From Corynebacterium sp. HMSC29G08 (GTDB lineage Bacteria > Actinomycetota > Actinomycetes > Mycobacteriales > Mycobacteriaceae), in assembly GCF_001806875.1 (NCBI RefSeq), contig NZ_KV786254.1, positions 27,668-91,667 of the forward strand: a stretch of DNA of 64,000 nt. The letters run 5' to 3'. Below the pieces are notes generated by a model. That model was not told the DNA's origin. It did no database searches and worked only from the letters and a program-made list of their open reading frames with translations. A program made the translations under genes and the position numbers. Shown piece after piece: positions 48,422 through 58,309 of the stretch (positions are counted from its first letter, which is position 1; each line of letters starts with the position of its first letter).

Positions 48422-49427
48422 ACGCTACCTGCGGCAGACCACGCTCATCGGCGATGAGACACAGGAAAAACTTCGCGCCTCGCATGTCGCCGTCATCGGC
48501 GCCGGCGGCCTCGGCTCGCCCGCGCTGCTCTATCTCGCCGCCGCAGGCATAGGCCACATCACGCTTTTCGACGACGACGTCGTCGACCTGTCAAACCTCC
48601 ACCGCCAAGTCATCCACACCACCGCCCGCGTGGGCGAGCCCAAGGTGCATTCCGCAATTGCGCAGCTTTATGCGCTCAACCCAGATACGCAGATCACGCC
48701 GGTGACACAACGTCTGACTTGGGACACTGCGCTGGACCAGCTCGCAGGCGCGGATGTGGTGCTCGACGGCAGCGACAACTTTGCCACCCGCCACGTGGTC
48801 TCGCACGCATGCGCACGCCTGGGGATTGCGCACGTGTGGGGTTCCATCTTGGGCTTCGAGGCGCAGTTGAGCGTGTTCTGGGCCGGGCGCGGGCCGGTGT
48901 ATGAGGACCTCTTCCCCGCCCCGCCGCCACCCGGCTCGGTCCCCTCGTGTGCGCAGGCTGGCGTGCTTGGCCCGTTGGTGGGTGTGGTTGGTTCCGCAAT
49001 GGCCGCCGAGGCGCTCAAGATTGTGACCGGGCTTGGCGACCCGCTGGTTGGCCAGCTTGGCTATTTCGACATGTTGACAGGCACCTGGGAGTACATTGCG
49101 CTTGTCTCCAATCCCAATGTCGCTGAGCAAGTGCGCACCGGCACCCCTCCCACCGGTCCTGCTGAGGTGGAAATTATCGCGGAAGGTGCCACGATTATTG
49201 ATGTCCGCGAGCCCGAAGAATTCACCGCCTTCCACCTACCTGGCGCGATCAACGTGCCGCTCGGGCGGATTTTGGACGGCGAAAACCCCAACAAGCTGGA
49301 AAACGGCGGGGTGATTGTCTGCGCAAGTGGCGTGCGTTCGGCACAGGCCGTCGCCGCACTACAAGCGCGCGGGCTGACTGGCTTAGCCAGCCTGCGCGGT
49401 GGGCTTGAACGCATAACCTCAGGGTAG
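48414..49427 (+). CDS. moeB: MoaD-activating adenylyltransferase MoeB with rhodanese domain
   Basis: ThiF/E1-like enzyme, 337 residues, that adenylates the MoaD C-terminus. ATP motif: VAVIGAGGLGSPALLYLAAAG, then FDDDVVDLSNLHRQVIH and VVLDGSDNFATRHVVSHA. The conserved cysteine is in PGSVPSCAQAGVLGPLVGVVG. The C-terminal ~85 residues are a rhodanese module with the persulfide cysteine in VCASGVRSAQA, a possible sulfur donor. The two zinc CxxC pairs of E. coli MoeB are missing (VYED and SNPNVAEQ in their places). It overlaps moaE by 8 bases. Confidence 0.92.
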   Translation: MSERYLRQTTLIGDETQEKLRASHVAVIGAGGLGSPALLYLAAAGIGHITLFDDDVVDLSNLHRQVIHTTARVGEPKVHSAIAQLYALNPDTQITPVTQRLTWDTALDQLAGADVVLDGSDNFATRHVVSHACARLGIAHVWGSILGFEAQLSVFWAGRGPVYEDLFPAPPPPGSVPSCAQAGVLGPLVGVVGSAMAAEALKIVTGLGDPLVGQLGYFDMLTGTWEYIALVSNPNVAEQVRTGTPPTGPAEVEIIAEGATIIDVREPEEFTAFHLPGAINVPLGRILDGENPNKLENGGVIVCASGVRSAQAVAALQARGLTGLASLRGGLERITSG

Positions 49428-49449
49428 TGCCGCGCATTAGGGTGGTGGC

Positions 49450-49953
49450 ATGCTGGGTCAGCTCTTAGAGTTTTTCGCGTTGAGGATTTTACCCTTCGTC
49501 GTCGTGCCTTTCTTGGCGGTTATCTGGGTCTACCTTCTGATAGACCTGCGCGAGGGCAGAGCGTGGATCATGCGCCACCCTGATGCGGTGGACGCGGTGT
49601 TAGACACCGTCCGGATTACCACGCGTTATCGCCCCTACCGGGCCAACAAAATCCCGACCGATCCGCACAAAAACGAGGTCTACCTCAACGTCAACACCGC
49701 GATGGGCCTACGGCGTTACAAAACGCCGGAACTAGACGTCAACATCCTGCCGAAGAAAATACGCAAACAGATCTACCGCTACAGCAGCCTAAGAAAGCGC
49801 TATCTTTTGCGCATCAGCGACGATGTGGAGCGTCAACGAGTCAAGGAAATCGTTGACCAAGACGGCTACGAATTTCGTCTCCCCACACCGCTGCAAGCGA
49901 AGGTTATCGTGCCAACTGAACCGAACCAGCGGCTGCGGTGGCGCGTTATCTAA
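49450..49953 (+). CDS. Membrane-anchored protein of unknown function
   Basis: A 167-residue protein. One strong membrane helix (about residues 6-32, EFFALRILPFVVVPFLAVIWVYLLIDL) is followed by a basic soluble domain rich in Arg, Lys and Tyr (KIPTDPHKNEVYLN, KKIRKQIYRYSSLRKRYLL). I do not recognise a family. The soluble part should face the cytoplasm or the envelope depending on helix orientation; the positive residues after the helix favour cytoplasmic. It ends convergent to thrB and follows the molybdenum genes, with which no link is evident. Confidence 0.65.
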   Translation: MLGQLLEFFALRILPFVVVPFLAVIWVYLLIDLREGRAWIMRHPDAVDAVLDTVRITTRYRPYRANKIPTDPHKNEVYLNVNTAMGLRRYKTPELDVNILPKKIRKQIYRYSSLRKRYLLRISDDVERQRVKEIVDQDGYEFRLPTPLQAKVIVPTEPNQRLRWRVI

Positions 49954-49992
49954 ACACCCGTCCTTGCGCGCCCCGCTGGTGCTACTGCAGCG

Positions 49993-50916
49993 CTACAAAA
50001 GCTCGGCTTCGACAGGTCCCGCGATGTCGAGGTGGAGGACGCGGAGGTTGGCCGCGCGAGCGTCGTCAAGCAGGGCGGGATCAACATCTGAAGTGGTCAG
50101 CACCATCGCGGTCGGACCCGCACCGGATAAAAACGCAGCATAGCCGCGGTTGCGTAGGCGGTTGACCCACTCCGCGGTCACCGGCAGCACATCTGCGCGG
50201 TACGGCTGGTGCAAACGGTCGCGGGTACCTTCCCACAAAAGCTCCGGGTGGAACTGCAGCGCCGCCGTCATCACGGCTGTCCGCGAGACGTTGAATCGCG
50301 CATCCGTATGCGTGACGTGGCTTGGCAGCACGGCACGCACAGCGTTAGTAGAGGCGTGGAAGTCCGGCACCAGCGCCACCGCCTTGATCGACGGATCCAC
50401 CGGAATACCCACGGCACGGTAGCTGGGCTTGGAGCGACCATCAACTGGAATGTCGGTCCAGGACACCACTGCCCCGCCGAGCACGGACGCACCCGCGTTA
50501 TCCGGGTGCCCCTCAAACTCAGAAGAAAGCTGCACCAACGCATCATCATCCAGTGGCGAGCCAGCCAACGTGTTCGCAGCAACCACACCCGCAACTGCAG
50601 CGGCAGCCGAAGAGCCAAGGCCACGCGACTGCGGAATGTTGTTGTGGCAAATCACCTTCAGGCCGGGCGCGTGTGCGTCGCACGCCGAAAGACCCAAACG
50701 AATCGCCTTGACCACCAGATGCGAGCTATCGCGCGGCAGATCTTCCGCGCCCTCACCGATGATCTCAATTTCCAGGCCCGTCGGGATGACCTCAACCTCA
50801 ACAGTGTCGTAAATACCCACCGCGATGCCAAGCGTGTCAAAACCGGGACCGAGGTTTGCCGAAGATCCCGGAACCGTCACCCGCGCGCGGGTACCAACTT
50901 GCAGGTCAATAGCCAT
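49993..50916 (-). CDS. thrB: Homoserine kinase
   Basis: GHMP kinase of threonine synthesis, 307 residues. It starts [19 protein letters not shown] with GGAAAG close upstream, as in C. glutamicum. Motifs: [15 protein letters not shown], the ATP loop [16 protein letters not shown] and the C-terminal [16 protein letters not shown]. It follows hom with 19 bases between, forming the usual hom-thrB operon. Confidence 0.96.
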   Translation of the reverse strand: MAIDLQVGTRARVTVPGSSANLGPGFDTLGIAVGIYDTVEVEVIPTGLEIEIIGEGAEDLPRDSSHLVVKAIRLGLSACDAHAPGLKVICHNNIPQSRGLGSSAAAAVAGVVAANTLAGSPLDDDALVQLSSEFEGHPDNAGASVLGGAVVSWTDIPVDGRSKPSYRAVGIPVDPSIKAVALVPDFHASTNAVRAVLPSHVTHTDARFNVSRTAVMTAALQFHPELLWEGTRDRLHQPYRADVLPVTAEWVNRLRNRGYAAFLSGAGPTAMVLTTSDVDPALLDDARAANLRVLHLDIAGPVEAELL

Positions 50917-50935
50917 AACTTTCCAGTCTTTTCCT

Positions 50936-52279
50936 TTAGTCATGCAAACGCAGCACGGAGTTCACCGCACGTACGTCCTCGTGCTTTGCCAGGCGGTTAA
51001 CAATCTCACGCAGATCCTTCTCGCGCGCCTTGTGCGTGACCACAATCAGGTGAGCCTCATCGCCGGATTCCTCCTGGCGCACCGCAGCAAGCGACACATC
51101 CGAATCCGCAAACTGGTGCGCCAGATCCGCCAACACGCCCACACGGTCATTGACCGTCATGTTCACGTGGTAGCGAGTCTCCACCTCTTCAAAGTCCACA
51201 ACGTCATAGTTGGCATATGGATTTTCTGCCGGGGCTCGCCCACCGTGGATCTTGTTACGTGCGGCACCGACCAGATCCCCCAGCACCGCGGAAGCCGTCG
51301 GCGCTCCGCCTGCACCGTTGCCGTAGAACATCAGGCGGCCAGCCGCCTCAGCCTCAACAAAAATCGCATTGTAGCTCTGGTCCACGCTTGCCAGCGGATG
51401 GTCATTCGGCACCAAGGTCGGGTGTACGCGCGCGTTCACCGCACGGGTAGAGCCGTCCTCATGAAACAGACGCTCACAGATAGCCAGCAGCTTGATCGTC
51501 TGGTTGGCCTTCTTCGCCGCCGCGATGTCCTCTGCGGTAATAGAGCTAATGCCCTCGCAGTACACATCATCAAAGGTCACGCGTGTGTGGAAGCCCATGG
51601 ACGCCAAGATCGCGGCCTTGGACGCCGCGTCGTGGCCCTCCACGTCAGCCGTCGGGTCGGCCTCGGCGTAGCCCAAACGCGTGGCCTCTGCCAGCGCGTC
51701 CTCGTAGCTTGCTCCGGTGGTGGCCATCGCGTCCAGGATGAAGTTGGTCGTACCGTTGACAATGCCTGCGATGCGTTGTACCTGGTCACCAGCCAGGGAA
51801 CGGCGCAGCATACCCACCACCGGGATCGCCGCGGCCACTGCGGCCTCGTAGTACAGGTCCACGCCGGCTTCATTCGCCGCGTCCGCCAGCTCAGAACCGT
51901 GTGCAGCAACCAGCGCCTTGTTCGCCGTCACCACGGACTTACCCGCACGCAGCGCTTTAAGCACCAGTTCACGCGGGTAATCGATGCCGCCGATGACCTC
52001 AACAACAACATCGACGTCGTCGCGTTCGACCAGCGAATGCGCGTCGTCCGTAAGCAACAGCCCCTGCACCTCGGGAGCATCCTTATGCTTCTCGACGTTC
52101 GAAACCGCCACCCCACGAACCTCAATCGGCCCGCCGATACGCTGCTCCAAATTATTCGAGAATTCTCCGATGAGGCGCAGCACCTCAGTACCAACGGTGC
52201 CCTTACCTAAGATGGCTACGCCGACCGGCGCGCCGGCGCCCTTGCCAGGGTAATTACCGTTGCTTTCAGCGGATGTCAT
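50936..52279 (-). CDS. hom: Homoserine dehydrogenase
   Basis: Reduces aspartate semialdehyde to homoserine, at the branch to threonine and methionine; 447 residues. The NAD(P) motif is [18 protein letters not shown], the catalytic region [16 protein letters not shown] and [19 protein letters not shown], and a C-terminal ACT domain (about 365-447) gives threonine feedback in this family. Start 52279 is backed by AAAGGAG about 8 bases upstream. Confidence 0.96.
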   Translation of the reverse strand: MTSAESNGNYPGKGAGAPVGVAILGKGTVGTEVLRLIGEFSNNLEQRIGGPIEVRGVAVSNVEKHKDAPEVQGLLLTDDAHSLVERDDVDVVVEVIGGIDYPRELVLKALRAGKSVVTANKALVAAHGSELADAANEAGVDLYYEAAVAAAIPVVGMLRRSLAGDQVQRIAGIVNGTTNFILDAMATTGASYEDALAEATRLGYAEADPTADVEGHDAASKAAILASMGFHTRVTFDDVYCEGISSITAEDIAAAKKANQTIKLLAICERLFHEDGSTRAVNARVHPTLVPNDHPLASVDQSYNAIFVEAEAAGRLMFYGNGAGGAPTASAVLGDLVGAARNKIHGGRAPAENPYANYDVVDFEEVETRYHVNMTVNDRVGVLADLAHQFADSDVSLAAVRQEESGDEAHLIVVTHKAREKDLREIVNRLAKHEDVRAVNSVLRLHD

Positions 52280-52324
52280 GTGGATCGCTCCTTTAAGGCT
52301 CGGTTGAGTCAGCAATAACGACAC

Positions 52325-52330
52325 AGTGTA
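52325..52330 (-). promoter_or_regulatory. Candidate -10 box of hom-thrB
   Basis: TACACT on the minus strand gives a start around 52318 and a leader of about 38 bases holding the AAAGGAG site. No clear -35. Confidence 0.4.
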
Positions 52331-52383
52331 CCGCTTTGTCTAGTAGTGCGTGTATTCAGATTCACTCAGTCGCTGAAGTCCCG

Positions 52384-53784
52384 TTAGTATTCGCGGGCGA
52401 GCAAGTCCTCCACCGTTTCGCGGCGCAGCATCGGCGTGACCTTGCCATCACGAACCGAAACAACCGCCGGACGGCCAAAGGCGTTGTAGTTCGACGCCAT
52501 GGAATAGCAATACGCCCCAGTTGCCGCGAGTGCAATGAGGTCGCCGCGGACAATATCGTCTGGCCAGTTGGCGTCATTGATCAAAATGTCGCCGGACTCA
52601 CAGTGGCTGCCCACCAAACGTGTTGCAGTTGGGGTGCCGGTGGCGAGACGGTTGACCAGGCGGGCGTCGTAAAGCGAGGCGTACAGTGCCGGGCGAATGT
52701 TGTCACTCATGCCGCCGTCTACTGAGATGTAGCGACGCGTCGAGGTGTAGCTGGTACTTACGTCTTTGACCACGCCGGCGGAGTACACCGTGACCGTGGA
52801 AGGACCAGCGATTGCGCGGCCCGGCTCGACCACCACCGTCGGCGGCACAATGCCTAAGTCCTCTGCCACGTTGTCCACCTCACGCAGCAGATCACGGGCC
52901 ACCGCTGCCACATCCAGCGGCGCCTCATCGGCCGTATAGGCGATGCCGTAGCCGCCGCCGAGATCCAGGTAGCTCAACGCCACGTTGCGCTCGCGGAAAA
53001 TCTGGGCGTAGAGTCCCAGCACGCGCTGCGCCGCCAGCTTGAAGCCCTCGGCATCAAAGACCTGCGAGCCCACGTGCGCGTGCAAGCCAGTCAGGTCCAG
53101 GTGCGGGGAATCAATCGCATCACAAGCAGCCTTGTAGGCAGAGCCCGATGCCAGCGACAGGCCGAACTTCTGGTCCTCATGGCTGGTGGCGATGAACTCG
53201 TGCGTGTGCGCGTCCACGCCCGGCTTGACGCGCACGAACACGTCCTGGCGCACACCTGCCGCCGCAGCAACGTTTTCAAGCAGCGAAAGCTCCTCGTGGG
53301 AATCAATCACCACATGGCCCACACCTGTATCCACGCACAGCTGCAAAAATTCAACAGACTTGTTGTTGCCGTGCACCGTGATACGCTCCGTCGGGAAGTT
53401 CGCCGCAAGCGCGATGCGCAACTCGTTTTCACTAGCCACGTCCAGCGACAGGCTCTCTTCATCCACCCAACGTGCAATCGCGCGGGTGAGAAATGCCTTG
53501 GATGCGTAATGGACGTTCTCGGCTGCCTTGAACGCAGTCGCCATATCGCGGCAGCGGGAACGGAAGTCATCTTCATCCACCACCATCACAGGTGTGCCGT
53601 ACTCAGCGGCGATCTCCGTCAGCGACACACCAGCGATGGAGACCACGCCGTTGTCGTCCCGGCGCGCGTTACGCGGCCAGACGTGTTCGGGCAGCCCGTT
53701 AAACGCCGTCACGTCCTGCAGCGGACTACGCTTGCGCTCTGCTGCACGCTGTGCGGCAGGGACATCTTCTCTTGGGTGGGTCAT
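52384..53784 (-). CDS. lysA: Diaminopimelate decarboxylase
   Basis: PLP enzyme of the last step of lysine synthesis, 466 residues. The PLP lysine is in [10 protein letters not shown], followed by [29 protein letters not shown], the dimer-site CESGDIL and the C-terminal [19 protein letters not shown]. It starts 12 bases after argS ends, the common corynebacterial argS-lysA order; no room exists for a lysine riboswitch. Confidence 0.96.
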   Translation of the reverse strand: MTHPREDVPAAQRAAERKRSPLQDVTAFNGLPEHVWPRNARRDDNGVVSIAGVSLTEIAAEYGTPVMVVDEDDFRSRCRDMATAFKAAENVHYASKAFLTRAIARWVDEESLSLDVASENELRIALAANFPTERITVHGNNKSVEFLQLCVDTGVGHVVIDSHEELSLLENVAAAAGVRQDVFVRVKPGVDAHTHEFIATSHEDQKFGLSLASGSAYKAACDAIDSPHLDLTGLHAHVGSQVFDAEGFKLAAQRVLGLYAQIFRERNVALSYLDLGGGYGIAYTADEAPLDVAAVARDLLREVDNVAEDLGIVPPTVVVEPGRAIAGPSTVTVYSAGVVKDVSTSYTSTRRYISVDGGMSDNIRPALYASLYDARLVNRLATGTPTATRLVGSHCESGDILINDANWPDDIVRGDLIALAATGAYCYSMASNYNAFGRPAVVSVRDGKVTPMLRRETVEDLLAREY

Positions 53785-53796
53785 CTACGTCCGCTC

Positions 53797-55452
53797 CTAC
53801 ATCCGCTCCGGTGCGCTGACCCCCAGCATGGCAAGTGCGTTGGACAGCACCTGACGGGTGGCCTGGGCCAGTGCAAGGCGTGCGGCGTGGATCGGTGCGG
53901 CCTCCTCGCCTGCCTTGGGCAAGATCTGGCAAGAGTCATAGAACTTGTGGAAGGCGCTAGCCAGCTCTTCGGCGTAGCGGGCGACGCGGTGCGGCTCACG
54001 AAGCTCGGCGGCGGCCTTGACCACAGCCGGAAACTCGCCCAGCGTGCGGATCAGGTCGCCTTCCTTTTCGTGCTCAAGCAGACCCAGGTCCAGTTCCCCA
54101 TCGGTGCTTACGCCAGCCTCTTGGGCACGGCGATCAATGGAACACAGACGCGCGTGGCCGTACTGGACGTAATAGACCGGGTTATCGGAAGACGCCTTGG
54201 TCCACAGGTCCAGGTCAATATCCAGGGAGGAGTCCACAGAGGAGCGAACCAGAGCGTAGCGGGCGCCGTCTACCCCAATTGCGTCAACCAGGTCATCCAG
54301 GGTGATAACGGTACCGGCACGCTTGGACATCTTGACTGCCTGGCCGTCGCGCACCAGGTTCACCAGCTGCCCAATCAGCACCTCTACTGCTTCTGGGTCA
54401 TAGCCAAGCGCCTGGGCTGCCGCGCGCAGACGAGCGATGTAGCCGTGGTGGTCTGCACCCAGCATGTAGATGGCCAGGTTGTGGCCGCGGTCGAACTTGT
54501 CTGCCACATAGGCAATATCGCCAGCAATGTAGGCGGCGTTGCCATCAGACTTGATCACTACACGGTCCTTGTCATCCCCAAAGTCTGTGGAGCGCAGCCA
54601 CCACGCGCCCTCAGATTCGTAGAGATTGCCATTGTCCTTCAGCTTCTGAATTGCGCGATCCACCGCGCCGGATTCAAACAGAGAGTTCTCATGGAAGTAC
54701 ACGTCAAAGTCCACACCGAACTCGTGCAAAGACTTCTTGATCTGCGCAAACATCATCTCTACGCCCTCGGCGCGGAAGAGTTCCTGCACCTGCGCATCGG
54801 TACCGTTCAAGGCATCCGGTTGCTTTGCCAAAATCGCGGCTGCGATCTCCTGGATGTAGGCCCCGCCGTAGCCGTCTTCCGGCGTCGGCTCATTCTTGGC
54901 TGCGGCAACCAGTGAGCGAGCAAAGCGATCAATCTGCCCACCGTGGTCATTGAAGTAGTACTCGCGCGTTACCTCTGCGCCGGCGGCTTCCAAAACACGG
55001 CCAAGCGAGTCGCCCACGGCAGCCCAACGGGTGCCCCCGAGGTGAATTGGGCCCGTTGGGTTTGCAGACACAAACTCCAGGTTGATTTTCTTGCCTGCAT
55101 ACAGATCCGAGTTACCAAAGGTCTTACCGGCCTCCAGGATATGAGCAACGAGCTGCCCCTGCGCGTCAGAGGCCAAACGCAGGTTGATAAAGCCCGGGCC
55201 GGCGATCTCGGCGGAGGAAATTGCGGGGTGGTTGCCCAATGCGTCCACAAGCAACTGGCCCAGCTCACGCGGATTTAAGCCAACCTTCTTGGCCACCTGC
55301 AGCGCCACGTTCGTGGCGTAATCACCGTGTTCTGGGTTTCGGGGACGCTCAACCGTCACCGCCTCAGGCACGGCGGATGTATCCAAACCGCGCTGCCCAA
55401 GCACGTCGATAGTGAACTGGCGAATGGTAGCTGCAAGATCTGCTGGAGTCAT
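53797..55452 (-). CDS. argS: Arginyl-tRNA synthetase
   Basis: Class I synthetase charging tRNA-Arg, 551 residues. The HIGH motif is [12 protein letters not shown] (HLGG) and the KMSKS-like motif is [10 protein letters not shown]. The anticodon-binding DALR domain starts near [20 protein letters not shown] (55461-55466) lies 8 bases before ATG 55452 without a Shine-Dalgarno, so the message is probably leaderless. The frame is open upstream to 55518, but that part is promoter region. Confidence 0.96.
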   Translation of the reverse strand: MTPADLAATIRQFTIDVLGQRGLDTSAVPEAVTVERPRNPEHGDYATNVALQVAKKVGLNPRELGQLLVDALGNHPAISSAEIAGPGFINLRLASDAQGQLVAHILEAGKTFGNSDLYAGKKINLEFVSANPTGPIHLGGTRWAAVGDSLGRVLEAAGAEVTREYYFNDHGGQIDRFARSLVAAAKNEPTPEDGYGGAYIQEIAAAILAKQPDALNGTDAQVQELFRAEGVEMMFAQIKKSLHEFGVDFDVYFHENSLFESGAVDRAIQKLKDNGNLYESEGAWWLRSTDFGDDKDRVVIKSDGNAAYIAGDIAYVADKFDRGHNLAIYMLGADHHGYIARLRAAAQALGYDPEAVEVLIGQLVNLVRDGQAVKMSKRAGTVITLDDLVDAIGVDGARYALVRSSVDSSLDIDLDLWTKASSDNPVYYVQYGHARLCSIDRRAQEAGVSTDGELDLGLLEHEKEGDLIRTLGEFPAVVKAAAELREPHRVARYAEELASAFHKFYDSCQILPKAGEEAAPIHAARLALAQATRQVLSNALAMLGVSAPERM

Positions 55453-55494
55453 GAAAAAGCAGTCTACGGCACGCGGGTACAAGGGCGTGTTACT

Positions 55495-55506
55495 AGGGAA
55501 TTCCCT
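55495..55506. promoter_or_regulatory. 12-bp perfect palindrome between argS and lactate permease
   Basis: AGGGAATTCCCT, 76 bases before the permease ATG and 43 bases upstream of argS. It could be an operator for the lactate genes or for argS; no match to a site I know. Confidence 0.4.
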
Positions 55507-55581
55507 TAAATAATACAAAGGGTGACATAATTCGCTTTATCTTTGTTTTCCACCCCATATCACCCACCGAGGAGCGCGTAC

Positions 55582-57258
55582 ATGAACCAGTTTCAGATTG
55601 TCACTGACGCTGTCGGCGGCAGCGTCGGATTGTCGGCGTTGGTGTCTACTCTTCCACTGCTGACCTTCTTCATCATGCTGCTGGGCGTCAAGGCCCGTGC
55701 ACACACGTCCGGCGCCGTAGCCCTGCTCGTTGCAGGCCTGGTTGCCATCTTCGGCTTTAACATGCCAACCGCTTTGGCTATCTCTTCCGCCTTCCGCGGC
55801 GGCTTGTTTGGCCTCTTCCCCATCGTCTTCGTGATTCTGACTGCGATCTGGTTCTACCAAATCACTGTTGCGTCCGGACGTTTTGAGGACCTGCGCTCTG
55901 TCTTTGACAAGATGGGCAACGGTGACGTGCGCATTCAGGCCATGCTCATCGCCTTCTGCTTCGGTGGTCTGCTTGAAGCGCTCGCTGGCTTCGGCGCTCC
56001 GGTTGCAATTACCGCGACCATGATCTTGGCCCTTGGAATCCCGCCACTGAAGTCCGCCACCATTGTGTTGATTGCAAACACCGCACCGGTGGCGTTCGGC
56101 GCCGTGGCCATCCCTATTACCACCGCTGGTAACGTCGGCGGCCGTACCCTTGAGCAGACCGAGAACATCGCTGCAATTGTGGGCCACCAGACCCCCTTCC
56201 TGGCATTCTTCGTTCCGTTCATCATCGCCCTGCTTATCGACGGCTGGCGTGGCGTCCGCGAAACCCTCCCTGCCGCATTTGTTATCGGTCTTTCCTTCGG
56301 TATCGCCCAGTGGTGGACCTCCAACCACTTTGCGTACCAGCTCACGGACGTGGTTGCGTGCATCATTGCATTGGGCGCTGCCTTCATCCTTCTGCGGTTC
56401 TGGCAGCCGAAGGGCGTTGACGCACTGCGTGAGCGTCTAGATCTTCCGGAGATCACCGCTGCTGACGATAAGGAACTGACCTCCAACCGCGTTTTCATGG
56501 CACTTTTGCCGTATGCCGTAGTTGTGGTTGTTTTCGGCCTTGCCAATCTGGGCACTGCTATTCCGACCTGGCTGAAGCAATTCACCATCTCTTTCCCGTG
56601 GCCGGGCCTAGACGGCAAGCTGCTCGACGCAGCTGGCGGAGAAGTCAACAGCGATTACTCCTTTGCCTACATCAATAACCCAGGCAGCCTGATGGTGATC
56701 TCCGCGATCATCGTGGCCATCATCTACATGGCGTTCAATGAAAATGGCCGCTACTCGCTTACGTGGGGCCAGGTGGGCAAGGAGTTCGTGGACACTGCCT
56801 GGAAGATGCGCTGGTCTGCACTGACCATCGTGCTGGTGCTGGCACTGGCATACGTGATGAACTACTCCGGCCAGACCGTGACCATTGGTGAGTTCTTTGC
56901 CAACCTCGGCCCGGCGTTCGCGTTCTTCGCTCCGATCCTCGGCTGGGTGGGAGTGGCCGTGACCGGCTCCGACACCTCCGCAAACGCACTGTTTGCCAAC
57001 CTGCAGGTCACCGCTGCAAACCACCTCGGTTTGAACCCGGACCTGATGCTGGCTGCAAACACCACCGGCGGTGTTGTGGGCAAGATGATCTCCCCGCAGT
57101 CCCTGGCTATTGCCGCAACCGCGGTGAGCATGGAAGGCAAGGAGTCCGAAATCTTCAAGAAGGTTGTCGGCTGGTCCTTCCTGTTTCTGCTCGCGATTTG
57201 TACGATCGTCTTCCTGCAGACGAACGTGCTTTCCTTCCTGGCGCCCGTGGTCAACTAA
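55582..57258 (+). CDS. lldP: L-lactate permease (LctP family)
   Basis: Proton-coupled lactate/glycolate importer, 558 residues with about 13-14 helices. Family motifs: the GGLLEALAGFGAPVAITATMI segment (residues ~140-160) and GVAVTGSDTSANALFANLQ near residue 470. The ATG at 55582 is preceded by GAGGAG about 8 bases away. It feeds the lutABC genes 266 bases downstream on the same strand. Confidence 0.95.
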   Translation: MNQFQIVTDAVGGSVGLSALVSTLPLLTFFIMLLGVKARAHTSGAVALLVAGLVAIFGFNMPTALAISSAFRGGLFGLFPIVFVILTAIWFYQITVASGRFEDLRSVFDKMGNGDVRIQAMLIAFCFGGLLEALAGFGAPVAITATMILALGIPPLKSATIVLIANTAPVAFGAVAIPITTAGNVGGRTLEQTENIAAIVGHQTPFLAFFVPFIIALLIDGWRGVRETLPAAFVIGLSFGIAQWWTSNHFAYQLTDVVACIIALGAAFILLRFWQPKGVDALRERLDLPEITAADDKELTSNRVFMALLPYAVVVVVFGLANLGTAIPTWLKQFTISFPWPGLDGKLLDAAGGEVNSDYSFAYINNPGSLMVISAIIVAIIYMAFNENGRYSLTWGQVGKEFVDTAWKMRWSALTIVLVLALAYVMNYSGQTVTIGEFFANLGPAFAFFAPILGWVGVAVTGSDTSANALFANLQVTAANHLGLNPDLMLAANTTGGVVGKMISPQSLAIAATAVSMEGKESEIFKKVVGWSFLFLLAICTIVFLQTNVLSFLAPVVN

Positions 57259-57305
57259 CAGTTGTCAACTAACAGTTGTCAACTAACGGTGGTCAACTAA
57301 CGGTT
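57250..57305. repeat. Four 14-bp tandem repeats over the lldP stop codon
   Basis: The unit GTCAACTAACAGTT appears four times (57250, 57264, 57278, 57292), the last two with small changes. The first copy supplies the final codons and stop (GTC AAC TAA). A terminator hairpin follows 15 bases later. Confidence 0.9.
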
Positions 57306-57320
57306 GCCCCCAGGTGAGTG

Positions 57321-57348
57321 GCCCCATTCACCCCTTGGTGGATGGGGC
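57321..57348 (+). terminator. Terminator after the lactate permease gene
   Basis: Twelve-base-pair stem GCCCCATTCACC/GGTGGATGGGGC with one G-T pair and a 4-base loop, followed by TTTCGCTT. Confidence 0.8.
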
Positions 57349-57405
57349 TTTCGCTTATCTTCTGTATATCTTCTGCCACGGCTGTAGAAGTGTGCCCAGA
57401 CGCGC

Positions 57406-57418
57406 TAAGATAGTATCT
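57406..57418 (+). promoter_or_regulatory. Candidate -10 and small palindrome before lutA
   Basis: TAAGAT (57406-57411) resembles a -10 box and overlaps the palindrome AGATA-G-TATCT (57408-57418). Overlap of the two would suit repression of lutABC in absence of lactate; the regulator is not in the window. Confidence 0.35.
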
Positions 57419-57523
57419 GTGCGACTGCGCTTACTTTGCTGCGCGCTTTGTGCGCATTTGTTCGCAAAGTTTTCAAGCGTTTTGAACACCTAAATAACCG
57501 CAAAACCAAACCAAGGAGCTCAC

Positions 57524-58309
57524 ATGCGAGTAGCGCTGTTTTCTACTTGTATCGGTGATGCCCTCTTCCCCGACGCTCACAAGGCTTCCGCACTTGTGCT
57601 TTCACGCCTGGGCTATGAAGTGGTCTTCCCCGAAACTCAGACCTGCTGCGGTCAGATGCACGTCAACACCGGCTACCAGGAACAGGCAATGCCGATTGTG
57701 GAGACGTACGTTGACACCTTCTCCGACCCGTCTATTGATTACGTGGTTGTCCCCTCCGGCTCGTGTACCGGTGCTGTGCGTGAGCAGCACGTGCACTTGG
57801 CCGAGCGCTTCGGAAGCAAGGCGCTTGTAGACGGCGCGAAGCAAACCGCGAAGAAGACCTTGGATCTGTCCGAGTTCATTGTGGACGTGGCTGGCACCTA
57901 CAACGTGGGCGCGTTCTTCCCGCACCGCGTGACCTACCACTCCTCCTGCCACTCCCTGCGCTTCCTGAAGGTCGGTGAGCGTCCACTGGAGCTGCTGCGC
58001 AACGTCGAGGGCTTGGAGCTTGTAGACCTGCCGAATTCGGAGGAATGCTGCGGCTTCGGCGGTACTTTCTCGGTGAAGATGTCTGAGGTTTCCTCCGCGA
58101 TGGTCAGCGACAAGGTTCGCCACATCAAGGAAACCAACGCCGAGTACGTCACTGCTGGTGACTCCTCCTGCTTGATGAACATTGCTGGTGCAATGAGCCG
58201 TCAGCACTCTGGTGTGCGTGCGTTGCACATGGCTGAGATCCTGGCGTCTACCAAGGAGCACCCGTGGACACCGATGTCCGCTGCTTACTCGAGGGAGAAA
58301 ATGCTGTGA
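57524..58309 (+). CDS. lutA: L-lactate oxidation protein LutA (Fe-S, CCG domain)
   Basis: Subunit of the LutABC lactate dehydrogenase complex, 261 residues. Two CCG domains: QTCCGQMHVNTGYQEQA and SEECCGFGGTFSVKM, with extra cysteines in SGSCTGAVRE and SSCHSLRF. These bind iron-sulfur clusters. ATG 57524 follows AAGGAG by about 6 bases. The stop overlaps the lutB GTG by 3 bases. Confidence 0.94.
   Translation: MRVALFSTCIGDALFPDAHKASALVLSRLGYEVVFPETQTCCGQMHVNTGYQEQAMPIVETYVDTFSDPSIDYVVVPSGSCTGAVREQHVHLAERFGSKALVDGAKQTAKKTLDLSEFIVDVAGTYNVGAFFPHRVTYHSSCHSLRFLKVGERPLELLRNVEGLELVDLPNSEECCGFGGTFSVKMSEVSSAMVSDKVRHIKETNAEYVTAGDSSCLMNIAGAMSRQHSGVRALHMAEILASTKEHPWTPMSAAYSREKML

Noticed and set aside
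53785..53796. Lysine riboswitch before lysA
   Set aside because: Only 12 bases separate argS and lysA.
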